A stretch of 43,461 bases of DNA, taken from Prevotella sp. Its GTDB lineage: Bacteria; Bacteroidota; Bacteroidia; Bacteroidales; Bacteroidaceae. Below, piece after piece: positions 1 to 6,992 of the stretch; position 1 is the stretch's first letter, and each line of letters opens with the position of its first letter. A model generated the notes under the pieces. The model searched no databases and was not told where the DNA came from. It saw only the letters and a program-made list of their open reading frames with translations. A program made the translations under genes and the position numbers. The stretch is taken from positions 1 through 43,461 of the forward strand of contig JAFPVW010000184.1 of the NCBI GenBank assembly GCA_017395215.1. The letters run 5' to 3'.

Positions 1-350
1 GCCGCATGGCGTAAAAATCTTTTTAATCTTTTAATCTTTGTTGAAAATTCATTTAACTGTTCGTCGGGCAGTTCGCGCCCACAACATCTGCATGTTCTCA
101 TCGTCTGTTTTCTTATTAACAAATATTGAAAAGATTTTAAAGATGGGCCGCATGGCATAAAAATCTTTTTAATCTTTTAATCTTAGTTGTAAATTCGTTT
201 AATTGTTCGTCGGGCAGTTCGCGCCCGCAACATCTGCATGTTCTCATCGTCGGTTTTCTTATTAACAAAGATTGAAAAGATTTAAAAGATGTGCCGCATG
301 GCGTAAAAATCTTTTTAATCTTTTAATCTTTGTTGAAAATTCGTTCAATT
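1..350. repeat. Tandem array of a 146-bp palindromic unit (about 2.4 copies)
   Basis: Copies start at 1, 147 and 293, each with GCCGCATGGC. The third stops near 350, just beyond the stop codon of the minus-strand peptidase gene; the array may continue left of the window. Each unit is roughly an inverted repeat: the left end (AATCTTTTAATCTTTGTT) is close to the reverse complement of the right end (AACAAAGATTGAAAAGATT). Between them lie a GGGC...GCCC hairpin and AACAT-CTGC-ATGTT. Copies 1 and 2 differ at scattered positions. I see no gene here. The structure resembles tandem palindromic intergenic elements; function unknown. Confidence 0.85.
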
Positions 351-360
351 CGTAGTGGAA

Positions 361-807
361 CTAATACGCCGCCTTGTAGTTGGGGAAGGCCTGGTGACGG
401 TTCTCGCGCGGGTCGAGCAGTACCGAGCAGTGGAGCCACATTGCCCCGTCGCGGCGGTGCTCGAAGAGCAGCTGGTCGAAGTCGACGTTCTGCAGGATGA
501 AGCGGTAGTAGGCACGGCCCGTCTCCAGGTCGGGAATGCGGATGTCGACGGCCTCGCCCGTCAGGTGCTTCGAGGCACCGACGCCGTGGACGCCGGTGTT
601 CACCGTCTCCGAGCGGAAGCCGCTGTTGATGCGGATCGGCCCGAACTGTCGGCGCAGCGGTTCGAGCAGCACGCGGCACAGGTTCCCGAGGGCCGCCAGC
701 TGCAGGGCGTCGGGGGTGTTGTCAACGCGGTGGGTCTCGGCCCACGTCGAGCGCGTCAGCTCGTTGTAGCTGAAGTGCTCAGTCAGCATGAAGTTCTTTC
801 TTTTCAT
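361..807 (-). CDS. M15-family zinc D-Ala-D-Ala carboxypeptidase-like peptidase
   Basis: The 148-residue product matches the small M15A (peptidase M15_3) family, which cleaves peptides of the cell wall; many members are phage-endolysin-like. The zinc and catalytic motifs are visible: the SGFRSxxVN stretch at 62-70, SKHLTGEAVDI with H81 and D88, and WLH with H126. There is no signal peptide, as is usual for this small form. I chose the ATG at 807 because the product then begins close to the domain (MKRKNFMLTEHF) and an A-rich stretch (AAAGAACGATT) precedes it. The frame stays open to 891, but the extra 28 residues are rich in Asn, Ser and Lys and look like leader. No phage or HU-like genes are adjacent within the window, so its context is uninformative. 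Confidence 0.85.
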   Translation of the reverse strand: MKRKNFMLTEHFSYNELTRSTWAETHRVDNTPDALQLAALGNLCRVLLEPLRRQFGPIRINSGFRSETVNTGVHGVGASKHLTGEAVDIRIPDLETGRAYYRFILQNVDFDQLLFEHRRDGAMWLHCSVLLDPRENRHQAFPNYKAAY

Positions 808-910
808 AATCGTTCTTTTACTTTTTTTACTATTTATATTTTGTCCGGACAATTCGGGGTCAGTATTGTTATTATTCATCTTTGTATTCATCTATTTGAA
901 AAGTCTACTG

Positions 911-918
911 CAAAGGTA
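911..918 (-). promoter_or_regulatory. Possible -7 box for the M15 peptidase gene
   Basis: The minus strand reads TACCTTTG here, matching the Bacteroidetes -7 consensus TAnnTTTG. I do not see a TTTG at the expected 19-20 bp further upstream. The leader to the ATG at 807 would be roughly 95 nt and contains the perfect palindrome TTGTCCGGACAA (841-852). The remaining sequence up to 1080 has no gene. Confidence 0.4.
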
Positions 919-1100
919 GTCACAAATCCCTGCAGCAGCCGCCCCGCAGCCCGCCGGTGTAGCCTTGGTGGGAGCTGGGTGTAGCGAAGCTGGCGGCAGA
1001 CTGTCGCCGGTGGGCGTTCGGGTAGGAAAAAGGAAACTTATAAAAGACTAAAGAGTGCAAAAAGCCACGGGGATTGAAGCGTGTTGTCACAAAGATTCCC

Positions 1101-1108
1101 TATCTTTG
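1101..1108 (+). promoter_or_regulatory. -7 box upstream of the surface-repeat gene
   Basis: TATCTTTG matches the Bacteroidetes -7 consensus and lies 29 bp before the ATG at 1138. TTG triplets occur at 1074 and 1084, but neither has ideal spacing. Confidence 0.55.
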
Positions 1109-1137
1109 CCCCCGTGAGACAGATACGTTATTGACAG

Positions 1138-2178
1138 ATGAAAAGGAAATGGCTCTGCTTGATGTTCTTGATGTCAGTCCGGCTGATGCCCGTATTGGCT
1201 GCTGATGCTGACAGTATTCCCGCGTATGGCCGCCTGTCCATAGGCTTGGGGAACGACAGCGTGAAGTGCGTCGACGTCGGGCTTATCGGTATCGTCCCGT
1301 CGTTGAAGGGGTTCCAGTTAGGCATCGCAGGCGGAGGTGTCCTTAACAATATGAGTGGGGTGGGTATCTACGGCCTCATTGGGATGACGCCGGACGATGT
1401 CAATGGCGTAAAGATTGCCGGCTTCAATTATATAGGTGGGCACCTGCGCGGCGTGGCCATTGGTGGAATTAACATTGCCGGTGAGGGTATGCACGGCTTG
1501 CAGATTGGCGCGGTGAACGTATCTTGTATTGAGATGAAAGGCGTACAACTTGGCATCCTCAATGGTGGAACCTCGGGCTTGAGAGTCGGGGCATTCAATT
1601 TGTCTGATAGAGGAGTCAACATCGGTTTTGCAAATCTTGCTGACACGCTACTCAGTGTCCAAATAGGTGTTATTAACAACTGCTGTAGCAATCCGAGCGG
1701 TACGCAGGTTGGTATTATCAATGTCAGTGAAGATGAAGGCCGACAAATCGGACTGCTAAACTTCAACAAGCGAAGCCGGCTGCAGATGCTCGTTGCCGCC
1801 GGGAGCTACAGTCCCGTCAATCTGGCGCTGAGGGTGCGTAATCGCTACACTTACAACGTCATAGGCTTCGGAATAGGGCAGAAGGGCTGGGACGACTATC
1901 TATACAGCTCTGTATACTATCGCATCGGGCAGTATCTTACCCTATTGCCACGTTTTACTGTCAGCGCCGACGTTGGCATAGCCGATGTGGCCGTTATGCG
2001 CAAGGGCACTGATGCGCCTAAGATGTTTGCCCTCGAGGGCAGGCTGAATGTCGAGTATGAAGTGCATCCGAAGGCGTCGCTCTTTGCGACTGTTGGCTAT
2101 GCCTCCACCCGCTATGTCGCCAGCGGCAAGTCGTTCCGGCGGAAACCCTTTGTCGAGTTGGGTGTTGCCCTGTTCTGA
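1138..2178 (+). CDS. LA_2272-type surface repeat protein
   Basis: The 346-residue protein has an N-terminal signal peptide (MKRKWLCLMFLMSVRLMPVLAADA). From about residue 55 to 210 it shows a repeating pattern of roughly 19-22 residues, G-h-x-x-G-h-x-N (LQIGAVN, VQLGILN, LRVGAFN, VNIGFAN, VQIGVIN, TQVGIIN, RQIGLLN). This is the hallmark of the LA_2272 family of surface repeat proteins common in Bacteroidales. The final 130 residues carry alternating hydrophobic strands and end in VELGVALF, suggesting an outer-membrane barrel-like end. Location at the cell surface is inferred from the family and signal; no enzymatic role is known. It appears monocistronic: it has its own -7 box and the next gene has its own promoter. 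Confidence 0.8.
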   Translation: MKRKWLCLMFLMSVRLMPVLAADADSIPAYGRLSIGLGNDSVKCVDVGLIGIVPSLKGFQLGIAGGGVLNNMSGVGIYGLIGMTPDDVNGVKIAGFNYIGGHLRGVAIGGINIAGEGMHGLQIGAVNVSCIEMKGVQLGILNGGTSGLRVGAFNLSDRGVNIGFANLADTLLSVQIGVINNCCSNPSGTQVGIINVSEDEGRQIGLLNFNKRSRLQMLVAAGSYSPVNLALRVRNRYTYNVIGFGIGQKGWDDYLYSSVYYRIGQYLTLLPRFTVSADVGIADVAVMRKGTDAPKMFALEGRLNVEYEVHPKASLFATVGYASTRYVASGKSFRRKPFVELGVALF

Positions 2179-2257
2179 GTTGACGATTAAAATATACCAC
2201 CGTAACCATCTCTCTTGGCATTGGCTACGCCTTGTGATGATTTTTCTTCGTCTATTA

Positions 2258-2289
2258 TTTGGAAAGTTGCGGTTTTGTTAGTATCTTTG
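2258..2289 (+). promoter_or_regulatory. Bacteroidetes promoter for the 2319-6880 gene cluster
   Basis: TTTG at 2258-2261, 20 bp, then TATCTTTG at 2282-2289: an exact fit to the group consensus. It decides the start of the next gene. An in-frame ATG at 2259 lies inside the promoter, so the first ATG downstream, 2319, is the usable one. Confidence 0.8.
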
Positions 2290-2318
2290 CAACCGTAAAC
2301 CCTACTACGAACCGAAAA

Positions 2319-3092
2319 ATGGACAAGGACAACGACTTCCTGCCGCAAGACCACAACTACCGCACGTTGAAGGCATTCCAGAAAGCGGAGTGCATCTACG
2401 ACGTGACGTACTTTTTCGCCCATAAGTACTTGAAGTCCGGCGACCGCACCATCGACCAGATGGTGCAGGCTGCCCGCTCGGGTAAGCAGAACCTGGCCGA
2501 GGGGAACATCGACGGCATCACGTCGCGCGAGATGGAACTGAGGCTGACCAACGTCAACCGTGCCTCGCTCCACGAGCTGCTGCTCGACTACGAGGACTAT
2601 CTGCGCGTGCGTGGCCTGGAGCAATGGACGTCCAACGACCCGCGCTGCATCCAGACCCGTGCTTTCTGCAAGTCCCACCTCGACTCCGCCGTCTATCGCG
2701 AGAAGATTCAGGAGCGCTCCGACGAGACCATCGCCAACATCGCCATCACGCTGATTCACCAGTGCGACGTGCTCATCCGTGGGCTGATAGAGTGGAAGAA
2801 GCGCGACTTCTTAGAGAATGGCGGCATCAAGGAGGAGATGTACCGCGCCAGGAAGGACTGGCAGCGGCGAAATGGGTATTATGGGGGGAATGGGCAGAAT
2901 GGGCAAAATGGGCGGAGTAATGGGCAAAATGGGCGGAGTAATGGGCAAAATGGGCAAAATGGGCAGCGACCCGCAACGCCCAGTCAGCCCAGTCAGCCCA
3001 GTCAGCCCATCCAGCCCATGAATCAGCCGCCCACCCAGCCGCCCAATCAGCCGCCCACCCAGCCGCCCAACCCTAAAACCGACCGCCAATGA
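2319..3092 (+). CDS. Four-helix-bundle suffix domain protein (23S-IVP/Avd-like)
   Basis: Residues about 1-180 match the four-helix-bundle family related to 23S rRNA intervening-sequence proteins and to Avd of diversity-generating retroelements. The run YRTLKAFQKAECIYDVTYFF and the later SGKQNLAEG are typical. The Bacteroidales subgroup carrying an extra 'suffix' region fits best. The remaining 70 or so residues are low complexity: NGQNGR-type repeats, then SQPSQPSQP and QPPTQPPN repeats, probably a flexible tail. There is no reverse transcriptase or variable repeat nearby, so a retroelement role is unlikely. Its stop overlaps the next gene's ATG (ATGA at 3089-3092), so translation is probably coupled. 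Function is unknown; members are usually assumed to form pentameric nucleic-acid-binding bundles. Confidence 0.8.
   Translation: MDKDNDFLPQDHNYRTLKAFQKAECIYDVTYFFAHKYLKSGDRTIDQMVQAARSGKQNLAEGNIDGITSREMELRLTNVNRASLHELLLDYEDYLRVRGLEQWTSNDPRCIQTRAFCKSHLDSAVYREKIQERSDETIANIAITLIHQCDVLIRGLIEWKKRDFLENGGIKEEMYRARKDWQRRNGYYGGNGQNGQNGRSNGQNGRSNGQNGQNGQRPATPSQPSQPSQPIQPMNQPPTQPPNQPPTQPPNPKTDRQ
2883..3076. repeat. In-frame minisatellites in the tail of the four-helix-bundle gene
   Basis: Three repeat types follow each other: ATGGGCAAA-like 9-mers mixed with ATGGGCGGAGTA (2888-2965), a 9-bp CAGCCCAGT repeat (about 2980-3018), and a 24-bp unit encoding QPPTQPPN (about 3022-3070). The first two have 3n periods, so copy-number changes would alter tail length without shifting the frame. 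Confidence 0.8.
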
Positions 3093-3550
3093 AAGCACTG
3101 ACCATCATACTGCTCTGCCTGGCCGCTACCACCGCCACGGCGCAGACGTTCGAGCTGCGGCGCGAGCACGACAGCCTGTACTGGTTGGGCGACTGGCGGC
3201 TGCCGTACCCTGTGTACCGGTTCCAGACGGGCGACGTCGACGGCGACGGACGGAAGGACGCCATGGTGGGCGTGGTGAAAGGGACGCGCTTCTACCCCGA
3301 GCCGGCGCGTCGGCTCTTCATCTTCAAGTCGGTGAAAGGCAAGGCGCGGCCCCTGTGGCTCGGCTCGAAACTGGGCGGACGGCTTGAGGACTTCCGCTTC
3401 CGCAACGGGCGCATCAGGGCACTAGAGACCACCGCCGACTCGCTGTGGGTGGTCTCCGACTATCGCTGGAGCGGCTTCGGCATGGCCTTCGAGCGGTTCA
3501 TCGTAAAAGGCGTGGACAAAAAAACAGCAACTAAATATTTCAGCCTATGA
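3089..3550 (+). CDS. Small secreted protein with an FG-GAP-like acidic motif
   Basis: The 153-residue product starts with a clear signal peptide (MKALTIILLCLAATTATAQ), so it is exported. Residues 49-57 read DVDGDGRKD, a calcium-binding loop typical of FG-GAP/VCBS-like repeats, followed by a short beta-rich body. I do not recognise a named family with confidence; similar short proteins occur in Bacteroides and Prevotella next to larger lipoproteins. It overlaps both neighbours by 4 bp (ATGA at each end), placing it in the middle of a translationally coupled cluster with the four-helix-bundle and DUF3160 genes. Confidence 0.7.
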   Translation: MKALTIILLCLAATTATAQTFELRREHDSLYWLGDWRLPYPVYRFQTGDVDGDGRKDAMVGVVKGTRFYPEPARRLFIFKSVKGKARPLWLGSKLGGRLEDFRFRNGRIRALETTADSLWVVSDYRWSGFGMAFERFIVKGVDKKTATKYFSL

Positions 3551-5976
3551 AGAAGTTATTATTTGTGGCTGGCATGGCGGCTCTGGCGGTCGCGTGCAGC
3601 CAAAAACAAGGAGTGGTGGAGACGGCAATGCCGGTATCGACCATCAACGTGGAGTCGCTGAAGGACAGTCTGGACCTCAGCATGGACATCACCGGACTGC
3701 AGCTCGGCGACCTGCGCGTGCTGCGCAACGCACCGGCGGCGCGCCAGGGATTCCCCTTCAAGGATGCCTACATTCGCGGCATCTATGAGGGCACGACGTG
3801 GTATGACTCGCTGATGTGGGACTTCGACGGGAGGACCGACTTCAGCAGTGTGGAGGAGAAGGAAGGCGAGGACTGGCGCGACTACTACTACCGGGCCTCC
3901 GAGGAGACGGGTATCCTGAAGTACACCGCCGAGGAGCTCGACTTCATGAAGCGAGTGAAGGCGCGAGAGGAGGAACTGCTGAAGCTGAACTTCGAGGTGG
4001 AGAAGGGACTGAAGGTGAACATGCAGAACCTGGCCAACCCGAGGCAGTTCACGGAGTTTGACCCGCAGCTGGCCGGACAGCTGGCGCGCGACGGCTTTGC
4101 CATCGTACCCGCCGACCACGAACAGCTGTTCCATGTCTACGAGCAGAACGACTACCAGTGCTTCCCGTCGTTCGTGACCACCGACATCTACCTGCAGCTC
4201 TATCATGTCTACTTCGACTGCATGCTGCGCGAGATTGAGGAGCACAAGCTGGCAGGGCTGATGACCGACCTGAGCAAGCGACTGTATGAAGCTATGCACC
4301 GTCAGGCCGAGAATGCCGCCGACGAGGAGATGCAGCGGCTGGCCCACCACAATGCCGTCTACTTTGCCGTGGCCTACGAGCTGCTGACGGGCAAGCAGAT
4401 TGCCGACGCCACAGAGCAGGCCGAGGCCAAGGCCGAGATAGAGCGCGTGATGGAGTCGGAGAACGACAGGACGCCGTTCATGGCCGACTATAACGAGATA
4501 TCATTCCCCTACAGCCTGTTCCGCCCCCGTGGCCACTACACGCGCAACGAGACGCTGCAGCGCTACTTCCGCGGCATGATGTGGCTGCAGACGGTGCCCT
4601 TCGGCCTGGAGGATGCCAACGAGGTGAAGGAGGCCGTGATGGTAGCCTACGCCCTGCAGGAGGACAAGGTGGCCCAGAAGAACTACGACGTAGTGAACCT
4701 GCTGCTGACCCACATGATGGGACTGCCCGACAACCTCTCGATTCTGCAGGTGCAGCAGGAGGTCAGAAAGCGCGGACTGCTGCAGAGCGAGCTGCTGACC
4801 AGCGCACCGGGCATGGCCGACCTGACCGAAGCCCTGAACGAAATAGGTAACACGCAGACGCGCATACGCCCGAAGTTCGAGCGCACGAGCCACAACAAGA
4901 TTTGCCTGATGCCGCAGCGATACCAGCCCGACGCCGAGGTGCTGCAGGAGATGGTTGACTACGACGGCGACCCCACCGAGCGCGCCACGCCGCAGGGCCT
5001 CGACTTCATGGCCGCCATGGGCGTGAGTGCCGCCGAGAAGGTCCTGATAGAGGAGGGCCAGAAGTGGAAGGACTTCAAGCCGATGCTGGAGAAGATGAAG
5101 AAGCGCATGGGCGAAATCAACTGGCAGGAGAGTCTCGCCACACAGTGGATGCAGACGGTGAAGACCGTCAACGAGAAAGACAAGGGCGTGCCCTACTTCA
5201 TGGTCGGCGACGGCTGGGACCTCAAGAACCTGAACGCCGCCCTCAGCTCGTGGGCCGAGCTGAAGCACGACGCCATCCTCTATGCCAAGCAGCCTATGGG
5301 TGCCGAGTGTGGTGGCGGCGGACCGCCCGACCCCGTGGTGAAGGGCTATGTTGAGCCGAACGTGGCGTTCTGGAAGAAGGCCATCGAACTGCTCGACAAC
5401 ACCGCCAACCTGCTGAATGAGCACAACATGATGACCGAGAAGGTGAAGGAGGCCACGGAGCGCATCGGCGAGGAGGTGGGCTTCCTGCTGCGCATCAGCG
5501 AGAAGGAGCTGGCGGGAAAAGCGCTGACCGACGAGGAGTACGACCAGATAAAGTGCATCGGTGCGACGTTCGAGAACATATCGCTCGACTTGCTGCGCCA
5601 GCCTGACCAGTACCTGATGGGCTGGAGCGACGTGCAGGGCAGCGACCGCAAGATGGCCCTGGTGGCCGACGTCTATACAGCCAACTCCGACAACAATCCC
5701 AATAAGTCGATACTCTACGAGGCCGTCGGACTGGGCGACGAGATCTACGTCGTCGTCGAGATTGGCGGCTACCTGTACCTGATGCGCGGTGCCGTCTTCT
5801 CGTACCGTGAGTTCACGGAGCCTGTGGACATGCAGCGGCTGACCGACGAGGAGTGGCAGCAGGAGCTGGAGAAGAACCCGCGTAAGGGCGTGCCTGAGTG
5901 GATGGAGCCCATCACGGTGCCTTTGGAGCAGAAGCCGGAGCCGAATGAGGAGATTTTCTATAGCTCTGGCTGTTAG
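3547..5976 (+). CDS. DUF3160 domain lipoprotein
   Basis: The 809-residue protein begins with a lipoprotein signal (MKKLLFVAGMAALAVAC, lipid Cys at 17), so it should be anchored in the envelope. The body matches DUF3160, a long, mostly helical domain; the stretch FVTTDIYLQLYHVYFDCML near residue 215 is characteristic. Catalytic function is unknown. An unusual GAECGGGGPPDP stretch occurs near residue 582. It overlaps the upstream gene by 4 bp and the downstream CapA-like gene by 32 bp, so the cluster is almost certainly cotranscribed. The minus strand is also open over much of this gene, but only because of GC-rich codon structure. Confidence 0.8.
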   Translation: MKKLLFVAGMAALAVACSQKQGVVETAMPVSTINVESLKDSLDLSMDITGLQLGDLRVLRNAPAARQGFPFKDAYIRGIYEGTTWYDSLMWDFDGRTDFSSVEEKEGEDWRDYYYRASEETGILKYTAEELDFMKRVKAREEELLKLNFEVEKGLKVNMQNLANPRQFTEFDPQLAGQLARDGFAIVPADHEQLFHVYEQNDYQCFPSFVTTDIYLQLYHVYFDCMLREIEEHKLAGLMTDLSKRLYEAMHRQAENAADEEMQRLAHHNAVYFAVAYELLTGKQIADATEQAEAKAEIERVMESENDRTPFMADYNEISFPYSLFRPRGHYTRNETLQRYFRGMMWLQTVPFGLEDANEVKEAVMVAYALQEDKVAQKNYDVVNLLLTHMMGLPDNLSILQVQQEVRKRGLLQSELLTSAPGMADLTEALNEIGNTQTRIRPKFERTSHNKICLMPQRYQPDAEVLQEMVDYDGDPTERATPQGLDFMAAMGVSAAEKVLIEEGQKWKDFKPMLEKMKKRMGEINWQESLATQWMQTVKTVNEKDKGVPYFMVGDGWDLKNLNAALSSWAELKHDAILYAKQPMGAECGGGGPPDPVVKGYVEPNVAFWKKAIELLDNTANLLNEHNMMTEKVKEATERIGEEVGFLLRISEKELAGKALTDEEYDQIKCIGATFENISLDLLRQPDQYLMGWSDVQGSDRKMALVADVYTANSDNNPNKSILYEAVGLGDEIYVVVEIGGYLYLMRGAVFSYREFTEPVDMQRLTDEEWQQELEKNPRKGVPEWMEPITVPLEQKPEPNEEIFYSSGC

Positions 5977-6880
5977 CCTTGCTTGTTGGTCGCCACTGAG
6001 TGGCGACACACGAGAAAGGGACGGCGACACGCTGACCGTCGTCCTGACGGGTGACATCCTGCTCGACCGCGGCGTGCGGCGGGCCATTGAGCAGCGGGGG
6101 CCTGACTGCATGTTCTCGCGGGGCGTAGACGCCGTGCTGCGCAAGGCGAACGTGGCCGTGGGTAATCTGGAGTGTCCGGCCACCAAGATCAAGGCACCCG
6201 TACAGAAACTGTATATTTTCCGTGGCGAGCCGGAGTGGCTGAACACGCTCCGCCGCCACGGCTTTACACACCTGAACTTAGCCAACAACCACTCGATAGA
6301 CCAGGGCCGCGAGGGACTGATGGACACGCGCCGCAACATCAAGGCGGCAGGCATGGTGCCCATCGGTGCGGGGCAGAACATGGACGAGGCGGCACTGCCC
6401 GTGCTGCTGGCCAGGCAGCCCCGCAGGGTGTGGCTCGTGGCCTCGCTGCGCCTGGCCCTTGAGAACTACGCCTACCTGACCGACCGCCCCTGCGTCAGTC
6501 AGGAGCCGATGGACTCGCTGCTGAACCGCGTCAACCGACTACGGCGCGCCGACCCGAAGGCCGTCATCATCGTGTCGCTGCACTGGGGCGGAGAGCACAC
6601 GCTGCGGCCCGTGCCCCGTCAGCGCATGGAGGCGCGCCGCCTGATAGACGCCGGCGCCGACGTGCTGGTGTGCCACCACACGCACACGCTGCAGACCATC
6701 GAGGACTATCGCGGAAAGAAGATTTACTACAGCATCGGCAACTTCATCTTCGACCAGCCTAAGCCGCTGAACAGCCGCGCCTGCATGGTAAGGCTCAGTG
6801 TGACGAAGGAGAGCCTCGACGCAGAGACTATTCCCGTAGAGATACGCCAGTGTACGCCCTTCGTCGACAAAGCACCGTAA
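5945..6880 (+). CDS. CapA-family (PGA_cap) metallophosphoesterase-like protein
   Basis: The 311-residue product has the ordered motifs of the CapA/PgsA family, a calcineurin-like metallophosphoesterase fold: GDILLDR (36-42), GNLECP, NLANNHSID, SLHWGGE, CHHTH and GNFIFDQ. The histidines, aspartates and asparagines expected to bind two metals are all present. Family members are linked to poly-gamma-glutamate capsule synthesis, but most Bacteroidales copies are not next to capB/capC, and none are here, so the substrate is open. The N-terminus is hydrophobic, with a Cys after SLA (C14) that could be a non-canonical lipobox. Its start lies 32 bp inside the DUF3160 gene, indicating coupled translation. 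Confidence 0.85.
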   Translation: MRRFSIALAVSLACWSPLSGDTRERDGDTLTVVLTGDILLDRGVRRAIEQRGPDCMFSRGVDAVLRKANVAVGNLECPATKIKAPVQKLYIFRGEPEWLNTLRRHGFTHLNLANNHSIDQGREGLMDTRRNIKAAGMVPIGAGQNMDEAALPVLLARQPRRVWLVASLRLALENYAYLTDRPCVSQEPMDSLLNRVNRLRRADPKAVIIVSLHWGGEHTLRPVPRQRMEARRLIDAGADVLVCHHTHTLQTIEDYRGKKIYYSIGNFIFDQPKPLNSRACMVRLSVTKESLDAETIPVEIRQCTPFVDKAP

Positions 6881-6953
6881 GGCAGAAGAACGCTTTTCTC
6901 TTAAAAAAAGCAAAAAAAAGCATATATAATAAGGTGTAAGCGAAAAGTTTGCG

Positions 6954-6961
6954 TACTTTTG
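6954..6961 (+). promoter_or_regulatory. -7 box upstream of topA
   Basis: TACTTTTG, matching TAnnTTTG, lies 31 bp before the topA ATG at 6993. The -33 element is not obvious. It lies in a 112-bp AT-rich gap after the CapA-like gene. Confidence 0.55.
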
Positions 6962-6992
6962 CACCCCACAATTGCAAAAGTAAGTAGAAAGT

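Noticed and set aside
2319..3092. Diversity-generating retroelement, because of the Avd-like fold
   Set aside because: No reverse transcriptase and no template/variable repeat pair in the surroundings.
4501..6381. A 626-codon open frame on the minus strand across the DUF3160 and CapA genes
   Set aside because: It is the antisense of well-recognised genes; the residue mix (His/Arg/Val/Leu runs, no motifs) is what GC-rich codons give on the opposite strand.
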